A DNA stretch of 64,000 bases from Phycomyces blakesleeanus NRRL 1555(-) (GCF_001638985.1 NW_017265156.1:620001-684000), one strand, 5' to 3'. Positions 37,528-49,556 are shown, counted from the stretch's first letter. Program-made: numbers and translations. Notes: generated by a model not told the origin, from the sequence alone.

Positions 37528-37972
37528 CTAAGATGGTATCATAGACGGTATACAGTACTGTTGAATGCAAGCAATTGCACCAACAATACAGACAATAAAT
37601 ACTGAATGAAATATTGTTCTTCGAAGCGCAAGTCCTTCTTTTCCTTGCAAATTAATTGTCGATGCTATCGTGGACATATTCTGAGGAGAGATCATTTTTG
37701 ACGCAATAGCACCACTTGAATTTGTGGCTGCCATCAGTATTCCCGAGAGTCCAATCTCTCGGGCAGCAACTACCTGTAAATTTCCAAATAATGAATTGGC
37801 AGATGTATCACTTCCTGATAAGAAACATGCTATCCAACCAAGCCAGGCTGAGAGAAAAGGAAAAGCTGGGCCTACAGAAGAAAATGTCAACCCGATGGTG
37901 TAGACAATACCTATTATCAGTTTCAAACATTAATATAAATAAAAAGACGGGAAAGAAATACTGGGTAAGAAT

Positions 37973-38010
<38 letters not shown>

Positions 38011-40097
38011 GGTTTAGGTAACTCGAGACTTATAACTGGAAAACTTGCCTGAATAATTGTAGAGATAAGCGAATCCCATTATAAAGGACACAGTAATAAT
38101 CGGACGGTAGAGTTGGATGAATGTCTCCCTAAGAGCCATCCAAAATATACTAGGATTCGATCCATTCCACAGTACGACGCCACCAAAAATAATTGCTGAA
38201 ATAAAAATAGCTGTTCCAGTACCTAGTGGTTGAAATATCCATACAGCATCATAGTTTTTTCCGTAAAGTGTCAAGTAAACCTATTTTGTTTTCAATATAT
38301 TATTAGGTATATTACCACCTTTTTGTTTATATATATACACATATATATAAGGATAATAAGATACATATATGTATATATACCCACTTTTTGATGGAGAGCT
38401 GGCCATTTAACATTGACTTGCCCTACACTGGATACATGGGCAAATGTCCAGCTTCAAAATATCGTTGACAAATGATCAGCTATTATTAATCATGTTTGTT
38501 TTTTTTTTAAAAAAAAAACAAAAAAATGACAGAAAGGGTATTAAAGACTTACATAAGTACAACAACTACAATAATTGTCCAGGGAGTCCAAGCCAAAATT
38601 ACTTGCTTTCGAGTAATTGCCTCGGTATCAGATATTTCGGATCCTTTTTCAAGGTTTGTATTAGGTAGTGTAGGTATGTATTTTCCACACTGGTTCGTCT
38701 TTTCTAATTCCGTGATTTTCTCGTCAGGTTTCTTTGGTAATTGAGTCATAATAGCATGGTATTCTGATCGATAAACCGGTTTCCACATTTGAACAAAGGC
38801 AACCAAACATCCCAGAGACACCAGACCGGCGATTAAGTCAGGTAATTCTGGTCCTACCAGATTAGCAAATATGGCCTTTTAAATAATAATGTAAATATTA
38901 ACAATACGCTCTCATTCTTTATTTAAGAGCATTTGCTTTAATCCATTACCTGTGTAGCAGCAAATGAAAGACCAGAAACCAGAGCCATTGGCCAGCACTC
39001 AACAACACCGGCTTGGACGCCTAGACAAAGGGAATTAGAGAGATATTATATATATACGTAGCTATTTATTTATTTATTTATTTATTGGTAGAGATAGTAT
39101 AAAAAAAATAAAGGGTCAATATTTACCTGCGTACATTCCAAGAACATATAAAGGAAGGAATACACTAAGTAGTGGGAGCTGCCGGCCTATCATGGCAGAG
39201 AGTTTCATTGCAGGAAGACCAGTGATGGTAGCCAAGGTAGTGATTGGAGTACCAAGAGCACCAAATGCCACTGGAGTTGTGTCAAATATCAAAGTATAAA
39301 CCAATGCATCCATAGGATCAAAGCTATAAATCGTAAATGATGAGCAATAGAATCTTGAATCCTCTTTATATTATATATATATATATATATTGTATGCTTT
39401 CTTCTTCTCACCCCAATGAAACCATCAATGGGGAACAAATTGCACCAGGAACGCCAAACCCGGCAACACCTTATTTGTATTGTTGTATTTCAAAAGAAAT
39501 GAATTGAAATGGAGGGAAAGGTTAATATACAGGAATACTTCTTTATAGCTTTTATACCTTCCAATACTGATCCAAAACAATATCCAATTATGAGCAAAAT
39601 AACACGTTTATCGGGTGGGGTGTAGACTAGCATCCAGCGACGGAACATATCGAATATGCCCGAATACACTGATATATTGTACAAGAACATTGAGCTTACT
39701 ACGATCCACATAATTGGCCAGTTTGCAAACACAATCCCGTTTGCTATTGATGAAAATGCTTGTGCTGCTGGCATTCCCCATCCAAAAATAGCGATAAAAA
39801 TACTATATATATATATGCAAAGTAAAAGAAATAAGCACATTAATCTTGAATTATACTTTATTTCTATGTTTATGCTTATGCTTATGCTTATTCTTATAAA
39901 ACTTGCCATATGACCAACCCAGCCAGTGAAGCAAAATGAGCTGGTATACGGCATATACCAAGAAGAACAAAAACGAGTAATAGAGGGATTAATCCAACAA
40001 AAAATGAACCAATCAAACTGTCACCAATAGGTGCCAGTGGTTGAACAAAAACACCGGTTTCATAAATAGATGGCGGTACAGTAGGAATATTAACCAT
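37528..40097 (-). CDS. L-lactate permease (LctP/LldP family)
   Basis: Nine exons (40097-39907, 39802-39558, 39469-39412, 39323-39127, 39020-38950, 38875-38553, 38451-38385, 38280-38049, 37910-37528) give about 588 aa. The protein is highly hydrophobic with about 12-14 membrane spans. Signatures of the bacterial lactate permease family are all present. They are IFGWGMPAAQAF, NWPIMWIV, EGVAGFGVPGAICSPLMVSL, FGALGTPITTLATITGLP and NYSGIVYTIGLTFSSVGPAF, then AWLGWIACFLSGSDTSANSLFGNLQV and SPQNMSTIAS. Known members are H+/lactate (glycolate) symporters of the plasma membrane, and the family is overwhelmingly bacterial and archaeal. A hydrophilic insert rich in Lys/Glu lies at residues about 275-325. 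Two of the introns (donors at 39906-39905 and 38048-38047) appear to be GC-AG. The reading frame is complete from ATG to TAG. The fungal substrate is not provable here. Confidence 0.9.
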
Positions 40098-42028
40098 ACG
40101 AAGATAATAAGCTATTTGTGTATATGAGTGTGTATGAGTGTGTATGGGTGTGTTTGTACAAATTCTCTATAGAATGATTAGATTATAGAAAAGCAGAGTA
40201 TGAAGCTAAAAGAGTATAAGATGTAAATAGGAATTAATGGCTTTTATACCTTTTTTTCTTTCTTTCTTACATTTAAACTACGGAGAATTTTATATGCTTA
40301 TATATATATATCAAAAGAATGCTGCAAGATAACATACATCCCACTTTTATTTGCAAATGCAACAAGGGTTGATATTCTTCTTCTTTTTAAAGATAAGAGG
40401 AGGGGGGGGGGGCTAATTGATAGGTTAAGGATATGTGATTATCCATTTTCCCTTGTATTGTGTTGTATACTTCTTGAATCATGTTTGAATGTATAATGCA
40501 CCGTCATTTTAAGAGTGCATCATAGCCTTGTCTGTATACCTGATGGCGAGAGTTCGTATATCACAAAATGCTTTCATCTAACAATAGATAGTATTTCAGC
40601 CCATCATTGGATATGTAAAACTTGGACAGATTAATAAAAAGTTTGAATGGATTGGCAAATAATATGATGCTGCAGGTGCACATCAACACAAGTTAAGTAG
40701 GAAAAATAAAGGTGTCTCTTACACTCTTTCCCAGGAGGGAAGCATATAAGACAAAAAAAGGGGGAAAATATCACATAAACTTTTTTTTAAAGTAAAAAAA
40801 AAAAAAAAAAAAAAATAGTGGATGCCAAGCCTACCATTAAAGTTTAAATATAGAGAAAGAATACGAATATCTGAACTTTTGAAACAATTAGTCCACTGGA
40901 TGAAGTAAGCACCATTAATGTATTATAGGTGTTTAGTATTCTTGGCAGTAGTGCGGTACAAATAAAAGAAACTAAAAAAAAAATATAGAAGGATTCGACA
41001 AAGTTCACTATGCACACACAGACTCGAAACAGCAAAATATTGAAATATCTTTATGGTATACCAATTGTCATGCCTCCATCAGATATATAAGATCCCCTGT
41101 CTCGATACCCTATCTCATAAAAAAAAAAGATTTGTAAACTTTTTGTCAAGAAGCTTTAAAGCGTAATATTCTTCTACTTAGGTCTTAAAGTTTAATGTTA
41201 TATTTTTCAGATATTATCCATCTAGAGGCAGCTTAGTACCCTTTTTTTCTCTATAGATAAAAGGGAGAGATATGTATGTATTTAAGCTTGGACCACTCTA
41301 TTTTTCCCAAGTACTTGTTTAAAGTTAATCTGTGCTATTTTGTGTTCACAGATGGCCCACGAGATCTTTATGTTCAAAGCTTTGCTTCATATAAATCATT
41401 TTGAAAGGTGCTCTAACCAACGAATATTGTGCTTCTACCTGTTAGGAAAAAAAAGCCTTTATTCGATCGATAAATATTTATCAAATACTATCATACTTTT
41501 ACATTTACAAAGTATAATCTAGATCAAAATATTAAGATAACATTGTTTCAATTGTCTGATAGGATTTTGTTTTTTATTGAAAAATAGAATTGAATACCCA
41601 ATACTCATAGAATAATAAAAAAGGATGTAATTATCTTGGGTGAGAGACTTACCTTTTTCTACTCTCACATTATATATAACAGCGATTTCCACTTGAATTA
41701 TTTTGCTTTGAAGATATTGGAGCAATGTAAACAGTTTTTGCAGTGATAAAGCTATAGTAAAAACAAGAAGAATAAGACTAATAAGAAAAAAAACCATATT
41801 GCAGGTTAACCAACAAATTTTAACCAGAGTGTTTCAAGACACACAAAGACAATGGTCCGATTTACTATTAACATGCTTTTTTTTTCTATCACTGCAAGAC
41901 CTCGGCTATTTATTTAATTGTCTTTATTTTGCAAGCGCCTTGGGCTTTTAAGAGGAGTATGCATGCATATAAACACATTGGTAGTCATCTTCAATAGCAC
42001 AACACAGTTGATTTTTTATTTGTAAATG

Positions 42029-42067
<39 letters not shown>
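42029..42067. repeat. (AAT)n microsatellite
   Basis: About 13 uninterrupted trinucleotide units, intergenic. Confidence 0.9.
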
Positions 42068-42179
42068 GTAAACTAATCAATGGGACATTTCTCAAAGTAC
42101 AACCTATTGCTAGTTTTAATAATTATAGAGAATTATTATTATTCTCATATGGTTATGCAAGTTACCCGGATTTTTGGGT

Positions 42180-42420
42180 CATATTTGACCTCTGATAGAC
42201 TTCTAATGTATCAAGAGGATGAATTATATTATATTCACAGATATGTATGACTGAATATTGTATTTTTGGTCCAAGATGTTCAATAGGGTTTGACTCTGGG
42301 CTTTATATATTAATCAGCCAGGGTATGTAAAAGAAAAAGAAACAAGACACAAAAAGCTACTTCTTGTACCTTTGTTAGGACCACTGTGTGGCCATTTGCT
42401 CTAGGATTCTGAATTATATA
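42180..42420 (-). pseudogene. relic of a Tc1-like transposase
   Basis: On the minus strand the sequence reads SPESNPIEHLG, the Tc1 third catalytic block (usually SPDLNPIE). Upstream at a fitting distance is a decayed second block resembling QDNA...HT (here QNPRANGHTVV). Stops interrupt the frame between them. Neither the rest of the enzyme nor clear inverted repeats could be traced. Confidence 0.55.
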
Positions 42421-42997
42421 TTGATCCCAACTTTCCTAAAGTTATTTTTTTTCAAAAAAATATATATACTTCTTTAGTTTGACAGCTTTCTATAATTGTA
42501 TTTGATCCGAACGCTGCCACTGAAAGACTTTGGAGATTCGTGTAACAATATCCCAATTACATGGTTGACAACTGCAAGTTAAAGGCTATGTCAAATGAAA
42601 TTATTCTCCAAAAAAAATTGTGGATTAATTATTCATTTTTTGTGTGAGTTCAACATAATAACTAGATTCAATATGAAGACTTTGAAAGAAAGACAAAAAT
42701 ATACAGAAATATTATTTTATTTGATGGGCAAGTCCACATTAAAGGAGTATGTGAAGTAAGTGTAGTACCCAAGGAAGATAAAATCTCAGAATCCTAACTG
42801 TGTCAATAAAAGCTTTACATTCTAGTTAACCAACTAATAAAAAAACCTCTTTGACAAATGGCGCATAATTTCAAGTGAATGAAAATGAACGAATCGGGTG
42901 GCTTATTTCCAAGGCCACATTTTTTTTTTAAAAAAAAAAGCTGTCCTCTTACCATTTTTTTCACTTCTTTTTTGTCCACCATCCAACATCCATCACC

Positions 42998-43304
42998 ATG
43001 TATCTTATGTACTACTTGAACACCGAGGGCGAGCGTGTCTACACTCTCAAGGTAAGAATAAATCCCACAATAAACACATATATATTAGATACCTGAAAAA
43101 AAATGATTTTTCTCCTCTTATTTTATTATATATTAAAATATTTCTTTTGTTGTGTATGAGTAGAAGACCGACCCCACTGGCTTCCCCACAAAGTCTGCTC
43201 ATCCCGCTAGATTCTCTCCTGACGACAAGTTCTCTCGCCAGCGCATTACTATCAAGAAGAGATACAACATCCTCTTGACCCAGCTTCCTGCTCGTGCCCT
43301 TTAA
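42998..43304 (+). CDS. NOP10: H/ACA ribonucleoprotein subunit NOP10
   Basis: Two exons (42998-43051, 43164-43304) give 64 aa, the typical NOP10 length. The sequence begins [19 protein letters not shown], and [20 protein letters not shown] and [19 protein letters not shown] follow, matching the whole family. NOP10 is a small core protein of H/ACA snoRNPs, where it bridges Cbf5/dyskerin for rRNA pseudouridylation in the nucleolus. The single intron falls after LK, with GTAAGA and GAGTAG borders. Its third-position C/G bias suggests high expression. There are no zinc Cys residues, as usual for eukaryotic members. Confidence 0.96.
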
Positions 43305-44051
43305 ATATATGTACACAAATATATAATCCACCACAAAATGAAAAAGAAAGAAAGAAAGAAAGATGGAATGAGATATAAAAAGAAAAAAGAAACCAGGCTC
43401 ATTCTTTGCGCCTACTTGTAATAAAAGAGCTGAAGAGAGTGTCAAATTGTATCATATTCATTGGGTTGATTTGAAGATTTCGAGAAACTCAATTGATTTT
43501 TACGAGACCAGGAAAAGTAGAAAAGAAAAGAAAGAAGATGAGGTTATACAGGCCTGGGTATCAAGAGCAATATTGTATATAGAGACCCATGAATGTATAG
43601 TAATGCGAGATATTGAAAGGCATCCGGGGGAAAATGTACACAGTCTGTCAAAGAGAATTTATACGTTGTATTGATTGAAGCTTAAAGAAGTAAAAATAAT
43701 AGTTATAATAGTAATAAGTGAAAATGAGGTTGCTTTATGAAATACCTTGTACATATTTTTGCGATCTTCTTCTCTTTCTTCTTGTCCGTTCTGTCCATAA
43801 TTCATCCATTCGCCTCAACTTACATCTCAATATGTACTATTATTTACTGTTGCTTCTATTTTTTGCATGAAATAAAGACTAACATGGCTTCCAGCTTATT
43901 ATTATTTTTAAAATATTGTTGTGACTGACATGATCTCGCTTTCTCACATTTTTGTAAAAAGAAATCGTTCGGCTGAGACAATAAATAAAAAACAATTGGG
44001 CTTTTTTCTCATACAAAAATATACTTAAAACCATCGCTATTCTCTCTTGCC
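43305..44051. other. intergenic between NOP10 and RRP46
   Basis: A 3' UTR with GAAA repeats, then AT-rich DNA. A 75-codon plus-strand open frame near 43447-43674 has no recognisable domain. No feature is claimed. Confidence 0.4.
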
Positions 44052-45102
44052 ATGGTTCGCCCCGATCGTCGTACTGAAAACACTCAGCTGCGTGCATTTG
44101 CAGCATCACAAAACGTTCTCAACAGAGCTGACGGATCAGCCAAATTCGACTTTGGTAATCTATTTTATGCGATCACAACCACAACCACAGACGCTTCTCG
44201 CTTAATATATATATAAAGATTTTCTAATGGGGAAATATAGGCAATACCTCTGTTCTCGTATCAGTTGTAGGCCCAGTAGAAGTTCAATTACGCGACGAAA
44301 AACTCGATGAAGCTACAGTTGAAGTAGTAGTTAGACCAGCAGTTGGATACCCCTCTACAAAAGAAAAGTTGATGGAATCTATGCTTCAATCCGCATTCGA
44401 ACCTGTCATTATGGGTGGAATCATGCCCCGCACATTGTTGCAGATCGTCGTTCAGATCGTCAAGGATGATGGAGCGGTAATACACACACATATATACATA
44501 TACAATCAATATCCTTTTATCCTTTTTTTTTAGAAGAAAAAAATTACATGGAAAAGAAAAGGTCTATCAATATTAACGGCAGATTGAAAAATACGTTATT
44601 TAGGTACTAGCAGCAGCTGTAAATGCTGTAACATTGGGATTGTTGGATGCAGGAATTCCAATGAAGTACATGGCATCTGCTCTGACATGTATGATCCACA
44701 AGGACAGCCATGACCTTGTTTTGGATCCTACTGCCGACGAATTGGAAGTGAGTAACCTGAAATTATGGAATTATTCTAGATTGCAAATACTAAGTGCATT
44801 TTTTTGGGATAGAACGCATTATCTGTTCACACATTCGCATTCGAAAACCTCCACAACACCCCTCATGTATTGTTATCAGACTCAACTGGTCGATTCAGTG
44901 AAGAAGAAGTATGTTTCAAATGTGTGTATGTATACTTCAATGTTTTCTAATTTTTACTGTATACATATGTATCTATATATCCGTACAGTATTTTACTAGC
45001 CATGATGTATGCTTTGAGGCAGTAGATAAAGTACAAGGATTTTTGCGGACGGCCGTAATTAGCAAAAAAGAAAAAGAGCAACAGCAAACAATTGGTCAAT
45101 AA
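44052..45102 (+). CDS. RRP46: exosome core subunit RRP46 (EXOSC5)
   Basis: Five exons (44052-44154, 44241-44476, 44604-44747, 44813-44908, 44989-45102) give 230 aa of RNase PH fold. Family signatures in order are QNVLNRADGSAKF, GNTSVLVSVVGPVEVQ, ATVEVVVRPAVGYP, IMPRTLLQIVVQIVKDDG, LAAAVNAVTLGLLDAGIPM and VLDPTADELE. Rrp46 is one of the six RNase PH-like ring subunits of the RNA exosome, which has no catalytic activity of its own and threads RNA to Rrp44/Rrp6 for processing and decay. The length and motif order fit EXOSC5 better than the other ring subunits. All introns are GT-AG and short (63-127 nt). It is convergent with the ASXH gene, 203 bp away. Confidence 0.92.
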
Positions 45103-45305
45103 AGAGCGATATCTTTTATTTGTGGGACCGGCGTTGAAAGGCTGCAGACTATCACTACCTGTGTTGATTTCGATAGAACATACAAAAAAGATGTTATGAC
45201 TATATACATAAAAATTAAACTATTGGCGTAATGCATGTGAATAAAGAGAAGAGAGAAAGAGAGAGAGATAAATAGAGAAAGAAAGTACAATTGAAGTGAT
45301 ATTTC

Positions 45306-46348
45306 TTAGATAACCTTTTTGGCTTTTGGGGTACGCCCTCTAGGCTTCTTTACAACAAGAGAAGGGACCTCTTCTTTGGCTCTAAAGTATATTAGTTAGA
45401 AAACATCATCCGATTTTTCAAGCATTAAACGAAACCAAACTTTATCTTACTCGAGTTCCCTTTTTAATTTCTCGTTTCTTTCCAGTCTTTCTCCCCAATA
45501 TGCCTCAAACTCATCATCCTAAACCAAAGCTCATAATTAGCATACAAACAAGCAGGCATACCCATCTTTTGGTTTATTACCTTCCATGGTGCCTCCATAT
45601 TGGCTTGGTTGTCAGCAGAGTCTACCGAATTGTGAGCCCCCTTTAGTTTGGGATTGTTAATAGAAAACTCCCCATCCTTTAGTTTGTTCTGCCAATCACG
45701 GACATTATTCCAAAAGACATTATTCCTTTGGTCAAGCGCAAAAGAACTCAAACCCATCCTTGTACCAGATTCGGAATAGGCTTGAGCTTTTTTGATAGAG
45801 CACTCTTCTATCCAGCCATTTTCTGTTAGATAGCTTCGATCACATATTGGCAACATGGCCGCGAGTTCATGTAATTCATCTTCTGTAAATCCTTGAAGTC
45901 TGGATATATTGAGCTTTGACTATAGAAAATAAATCAAGAGTTAATACTACAAATACACGATAGTAACTAAACAGCGATGACCAAAATTAATACAAACTTG
46001 TAAATCTGCATGTCCCAATTCACTTTTTGGATCGTGCATGAGTACATCAAAGGTCCATTTCTTTGGTCGAGATTTACTTTGTGTTGTCTTTCCAGCTCCT
46101 TTCTTTGTTACTCTAGACTTTGGTGGTTCCTTTGACTTTGGTTCCTTTGATTTTGGTGTCTTTGTCTTTGGTACTTTTGTCTTTAGTGGTGGGGTTTCAA
46201 GTGTAGTTTCTGGGACTTGTTCAGAAGTTTGTGGAGTCATTTCTTCATTCGTCTGAGAAACATCTTGGTAAAGACCCTCTGAGGAGATCTCATAGTAGTT
46301 TACATGATGTTTAGCTTTACAACCAACTTTTGCGGGACGACCGGACAT
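45306..46348 (-). CDS. ASX-homology (ASXH/DEUBAD) domain protein with AT-hook-like tail
   Basis: Four exons (46348-45998, 45919-45581, 45518-45451, 45381-45306) give 277 aa. Residues 1-90 are a Lys/Pro/Thr-rich linker with KEPKSKEPPKS repeats. Residues about 97-200 match the ASXH (DEUBAD) domain. Its parts here are WTFDVLMHDPKSELGHADLQ, the helix LQGFTEDELHELAAMLPICD and the later VFWNNVRDWQNKLKDGEF block. In animals this domain of Asx/ASXL proteins activates the deubiquitinase Calypso/BAP1 in the PR-DUB complex and removes H2A ubiquitin. Fungal members are known but little studied. A short predicted coiled coil (WGERLERNEKLKRELE) and a C-terminal KKPRGRTPKAKK, close to an AT-hook, suggest chromatin binding. 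Nuclear action is inference; no UCH partner is in the window. Confidence 0.78.
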
Positions 46349-46662
46349 GGTTGAGAGAATGTAGATGAGCGAAAGATGAGAAATTGTAGTTTATTTATGC
46401 AGTCCTGCAAAAAAGCAGTCGCTTCGGCTCTTTGTAGAAAACAAGGACTAATAGGCTGAATAGATTCATTAAAGCAAAAACAGGGTTGAATAAAGACAAC
46501 CAGAAATGAATAGAAAGAGAAAAAGAGAAAAATAAAATCTAATACTGAAGCTGTGGGGTACAATACTGAATTGTACAAAACGTCTATCAAATTAACCATG
46601 ACGTATCATAAGTTTCTTTGTCTGGAGACTGGCTGTTTTAAAAAGAAAGAAAAGAAAGAAGC

Positions 46663-47017
46663 TCAAGTGTCTGATTGGCCAGGTAGACGACGTTTGTGGG
46701 TAAGTACAGCGATAACAATGGTGTAGGTAATGATGATAATGATGCAAACAGTAGGAACAGTAAAACGAAGAACTTGAACTGGGGAACATGTCAAACTAGA
46801 ATAGGATATTTATTTGATTTGTTTCTTTTGAGTTATCGATTAAATATAGCAATACTAGAAAAGAAAAGAAAACATACTTGTTGAACGAAAGAGTGCTAGA
46901 TTTCTTTGTATGCTCTGGCATGAAGAAGGGATCTTCATCGTCATCATCACTCTCTACGTAGGTGGCAAACTCAATTGCATCGTCGTCTGGTTCAAGTGAA
47001 TTGTCTTCTAAAACCAT
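46663..47017 (-). CDS. small single-pass membrane protein, unrecognised
   Basis: Two exons (47017-46878, 46795-46663; GTATGT...CTAG, 82 nt) give 90 aa. The N-terminus is strongly acidic (SLEPDDDAIEFATYVES, then DDDDED), followed by a short polar linker. One hydrophobic helix, FTVPTVCIIIITYTIVIAVL, spans residues about 58-77. A basic stop-transfer tail (THKRRLPGQSDT) ends the protein. The acidic side before and the basic side after the helix suggest a tail facing the cytoplasm, but topology is not certain. No family is recognised. Support for reality comes from the clean splice, which joins an acidic domain to a single hydrophobic segment in one frame, and from the ATG in an ACC ATG G context. 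It is divergent from the next gene with 293 bp between the start codons. Confidence 0.55.
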
Positions 47018-47310
47018 GGTCAGAGTCAAAAGATGGTCAAATAGGTCGGACTCTGCAATCAAATGACCAAAGCCAGACTGCAGTGTTATAAGCCAAACTA
47101 AGTTTGTCAAATCAGTCCAACTGTGCTTAATAAAGAATTAGTATTAGTATTAAAATATATAATAAAATATATAATATACGTATCTGACTTGTCGTCACGC
47201 TTTATTTTATTTTATATTTTATTTCATTTCACAGTCGAACTTTTACTCTTTTTAATTTGTCTTTTATTTTATAGAAAAAATATAAAAAGAACCAATTATT
47301 GAAACTAATC

Positions 47311-49417
47311 ATGTCCACTGGTCATGTTATATATGCTTGTAACTGTTTAAATATCAAACTCCACTTGGCCAACAAGTACATCCTCCAAGGCCATGAGATG
47401 GCCCGTAAAGAGTACTTTGTTCGTCTCAATACCCCGCCTATCGAAGGCTGGAAGTTTGAACTGGGAATGGGTGGAGTAGTAACTGTAAGAATGAAACATA
47501 TTCACGAATAATAGAACCAAAACCAAAAAAAAAATCTCGTTTGTGACCAGTATCTTCACTTCATGACACTAGGAATGCAATGCACTCGTACGCACAAAAA
47601 TTGTGGGTCATGGTGACGCCATGACAGTGAGCTGTTTGAACTGCGCGACTGGGGAAGTCTATACAATTCTTAAGCCAGACGATCCCAACTGTCAGTCTTA
47701 CCCAGCAGATCCTCAAGCCTTGTCCCAGCACGGTGAGGCTTTGATTGTTCACACCGGCACTGTGGTAGGATTGCGCTAAAAAAATAATACATACTATGCT
47801 TTACTGAAATCGAAATTCATTCGATTATCCAAAGTTTGGCCCTGCAGTTGATACACTTAAAAAGAAGTCAAATTACTCGAAGGTGTTCAATATCGTACTA
47901 TCCTCCGATCTTCCTTTTACAGAAGATGACAAACCTGAAGGTAAGGGTATAGCTAGTATGAATTTTGTGTACAAAAAATGATAATAACCCCCCTTAACAT
48001 GTCCGCTGTAGGTCACATTCCGAGCGAGCTGTATCGACATCACAAGACGTTTGCACAAAAGTTAGAAACATCCTTGGAATTACAAAAGCAAGATACAGAA
48101 GCCCGAATCGAAAAGTTTAAGCGGGAGCAATATAATATATTGAGCCAAACAACAAACAAGGCAAAATATGAGTGGAATGTATTATGGCAACGAATGAACG
48201 AGGCTTCCAAAACAGTAAATGAGGAAGACCGACTTGAGCGGCGCAAGTCCCGATTGGATGACTCTAATAGTCATGCATCTGATAATTCATTCTGGAAAAA
48301 AATTAATGAAGGCGAGGCTGCCGTCAAACCTGCAGGCCAGGAAGGAGACAGTTCTCTTTCAAAATCCCAAGATACCAAATCAACCAGTCATGTTCGCTTC
48401 GCAGACAAAGAGATTCCCGCACAGCACTCTTCCTCTTTCCGTCGCTCTACTTTTGTCCTCGATGAAAATAGGATTACTTCTAGTGTTAAAAAGAGCAGTA
48501 ATTTATCTAATACTATTGAAATGCATCCAGATAAGCAAGACATATGGGAAGATGCATCTGGTAAGGATCGAACTGGACATATCTTTCAAGGAAAATAGAG
48601 GTACTTATGATAAGGTCTCTATAGAAAAAGGATCTGATTCAGAGAGCGAGGATATGTTCGAGCTTGATGAAGAAATCGAATCAGAGCCAGAGCCAGAGTC
48701 TGTAGACGAAAAAAAGAAAGATCAATCTGTGAATAATATATCCAAAAACCAAAGAGATGACCAAAACCAGGGATGGAAGAAGCGACGACCGGTTGACAAG
48801 TATGTTGATGAATACCCCGAAGTTGAAAACCAGTCATATTCTCGTATTAACGAAGCTACCAAAGAAGACTGTAAGAGAAGATGGGCTATTATTTTTATTA
48901 CTACTGCTACTATTACTACAATAATAATAATCGGCATTTTATTTTAGATACTGCATTTAGTACATCTGTTCCAATGGCAATTCCATCAATACAGCATGAA
49001 GTACCATCATTTGGATCATATGTTGACACAGATGAAAAGGATGCTTTACATGTTGGTTTTGACATGTCCTACACAGACCGAGAAAGCTCACTTCTTATGG
49101 CTCCTGTGACAAGCCGTCGGAAGTCATTGGTAATACCCTCAAGGAGTGGATCTCGTCAACTTGAGAATATTGGAGTTGGACGATCATTGGATACTCGTAA
49201 CCGCACTGCCAGCAGGTCGCTCCACACCCGAGATGAGATGTTCGAAAAGCTGCGACGGTCAGCTAGTGTATTGGAAGATAATGACCCTTTGGAAGACACA
49301 GTGGCAGCAGATCAGTTGCCTCCACATGTGTGGGTAGCATCAACATTTGTGGACGAAGAGGAAGAGCTGTTTGGTGGAGTGCCAAAAAGTGGAGGATGGC
49401 AGAGGACAATGGAGTAA
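47311..49417 (+). CDS. unrecognised protein with N-terminal Cys-motif domain and coiled coil
   Basis: Six exons (47311-47484, 47573-47764, 47835-47940, 48012-48560, 48625-48870, 48948-49417) give about 578 aa. Residues 1-125 look like a compact beta-rich domain with CNCLN near the start and SCLNC about 75 residues later. Four Cys in a C-x-C / C-x2-C arrangement could bind zinc, as in Mss4/GFA-like folds; this is an inference from spacing only. Residues about 160-240 are charged helix, probably coiled coil (ARIEKFKREQYNIL). The rest is Ser/Asp/Glu-rich and probably disordered, with possible basic phosphorylation sites (RRKSL, RRSAS). The C-terminus has a hydrophobic-acidic patch, PPHVWVASTFVDEEEELFGG, which looks conserved in style. 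I do not recognise the family. It is convergent with Ras, with 139 bp between the stop codons. Confidence 0.65.
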
Positions 49418-49556
49418 TTGAATAAAGACCAGCATCGGTCGGGCCAAACGACTTTATGTTTTTTTATCGGTTTGGGTGGTGGGATATAGATTACAAAATA
49501 GATATAGTGATAGATAATTAAATAGATAGGTTGGTAAGGTGAACTTAGGTTCTAGA

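Larger units (their letters stand above)
40098..42997. other. intergenic with a transposon relic
   Basis: Upstream DNA of the permease and of NOP10. It contains a G12 run near 40402, A21 near 40795-40815, an (AAT)n array at about 42029-42067 and a relic of a Tc1-like transposase near 42180-42420. A T10A10 junction lies at 42920-42939, about 60 bp before the NOP10 ATG. No intact gene is seen. Confidence 0.5.
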
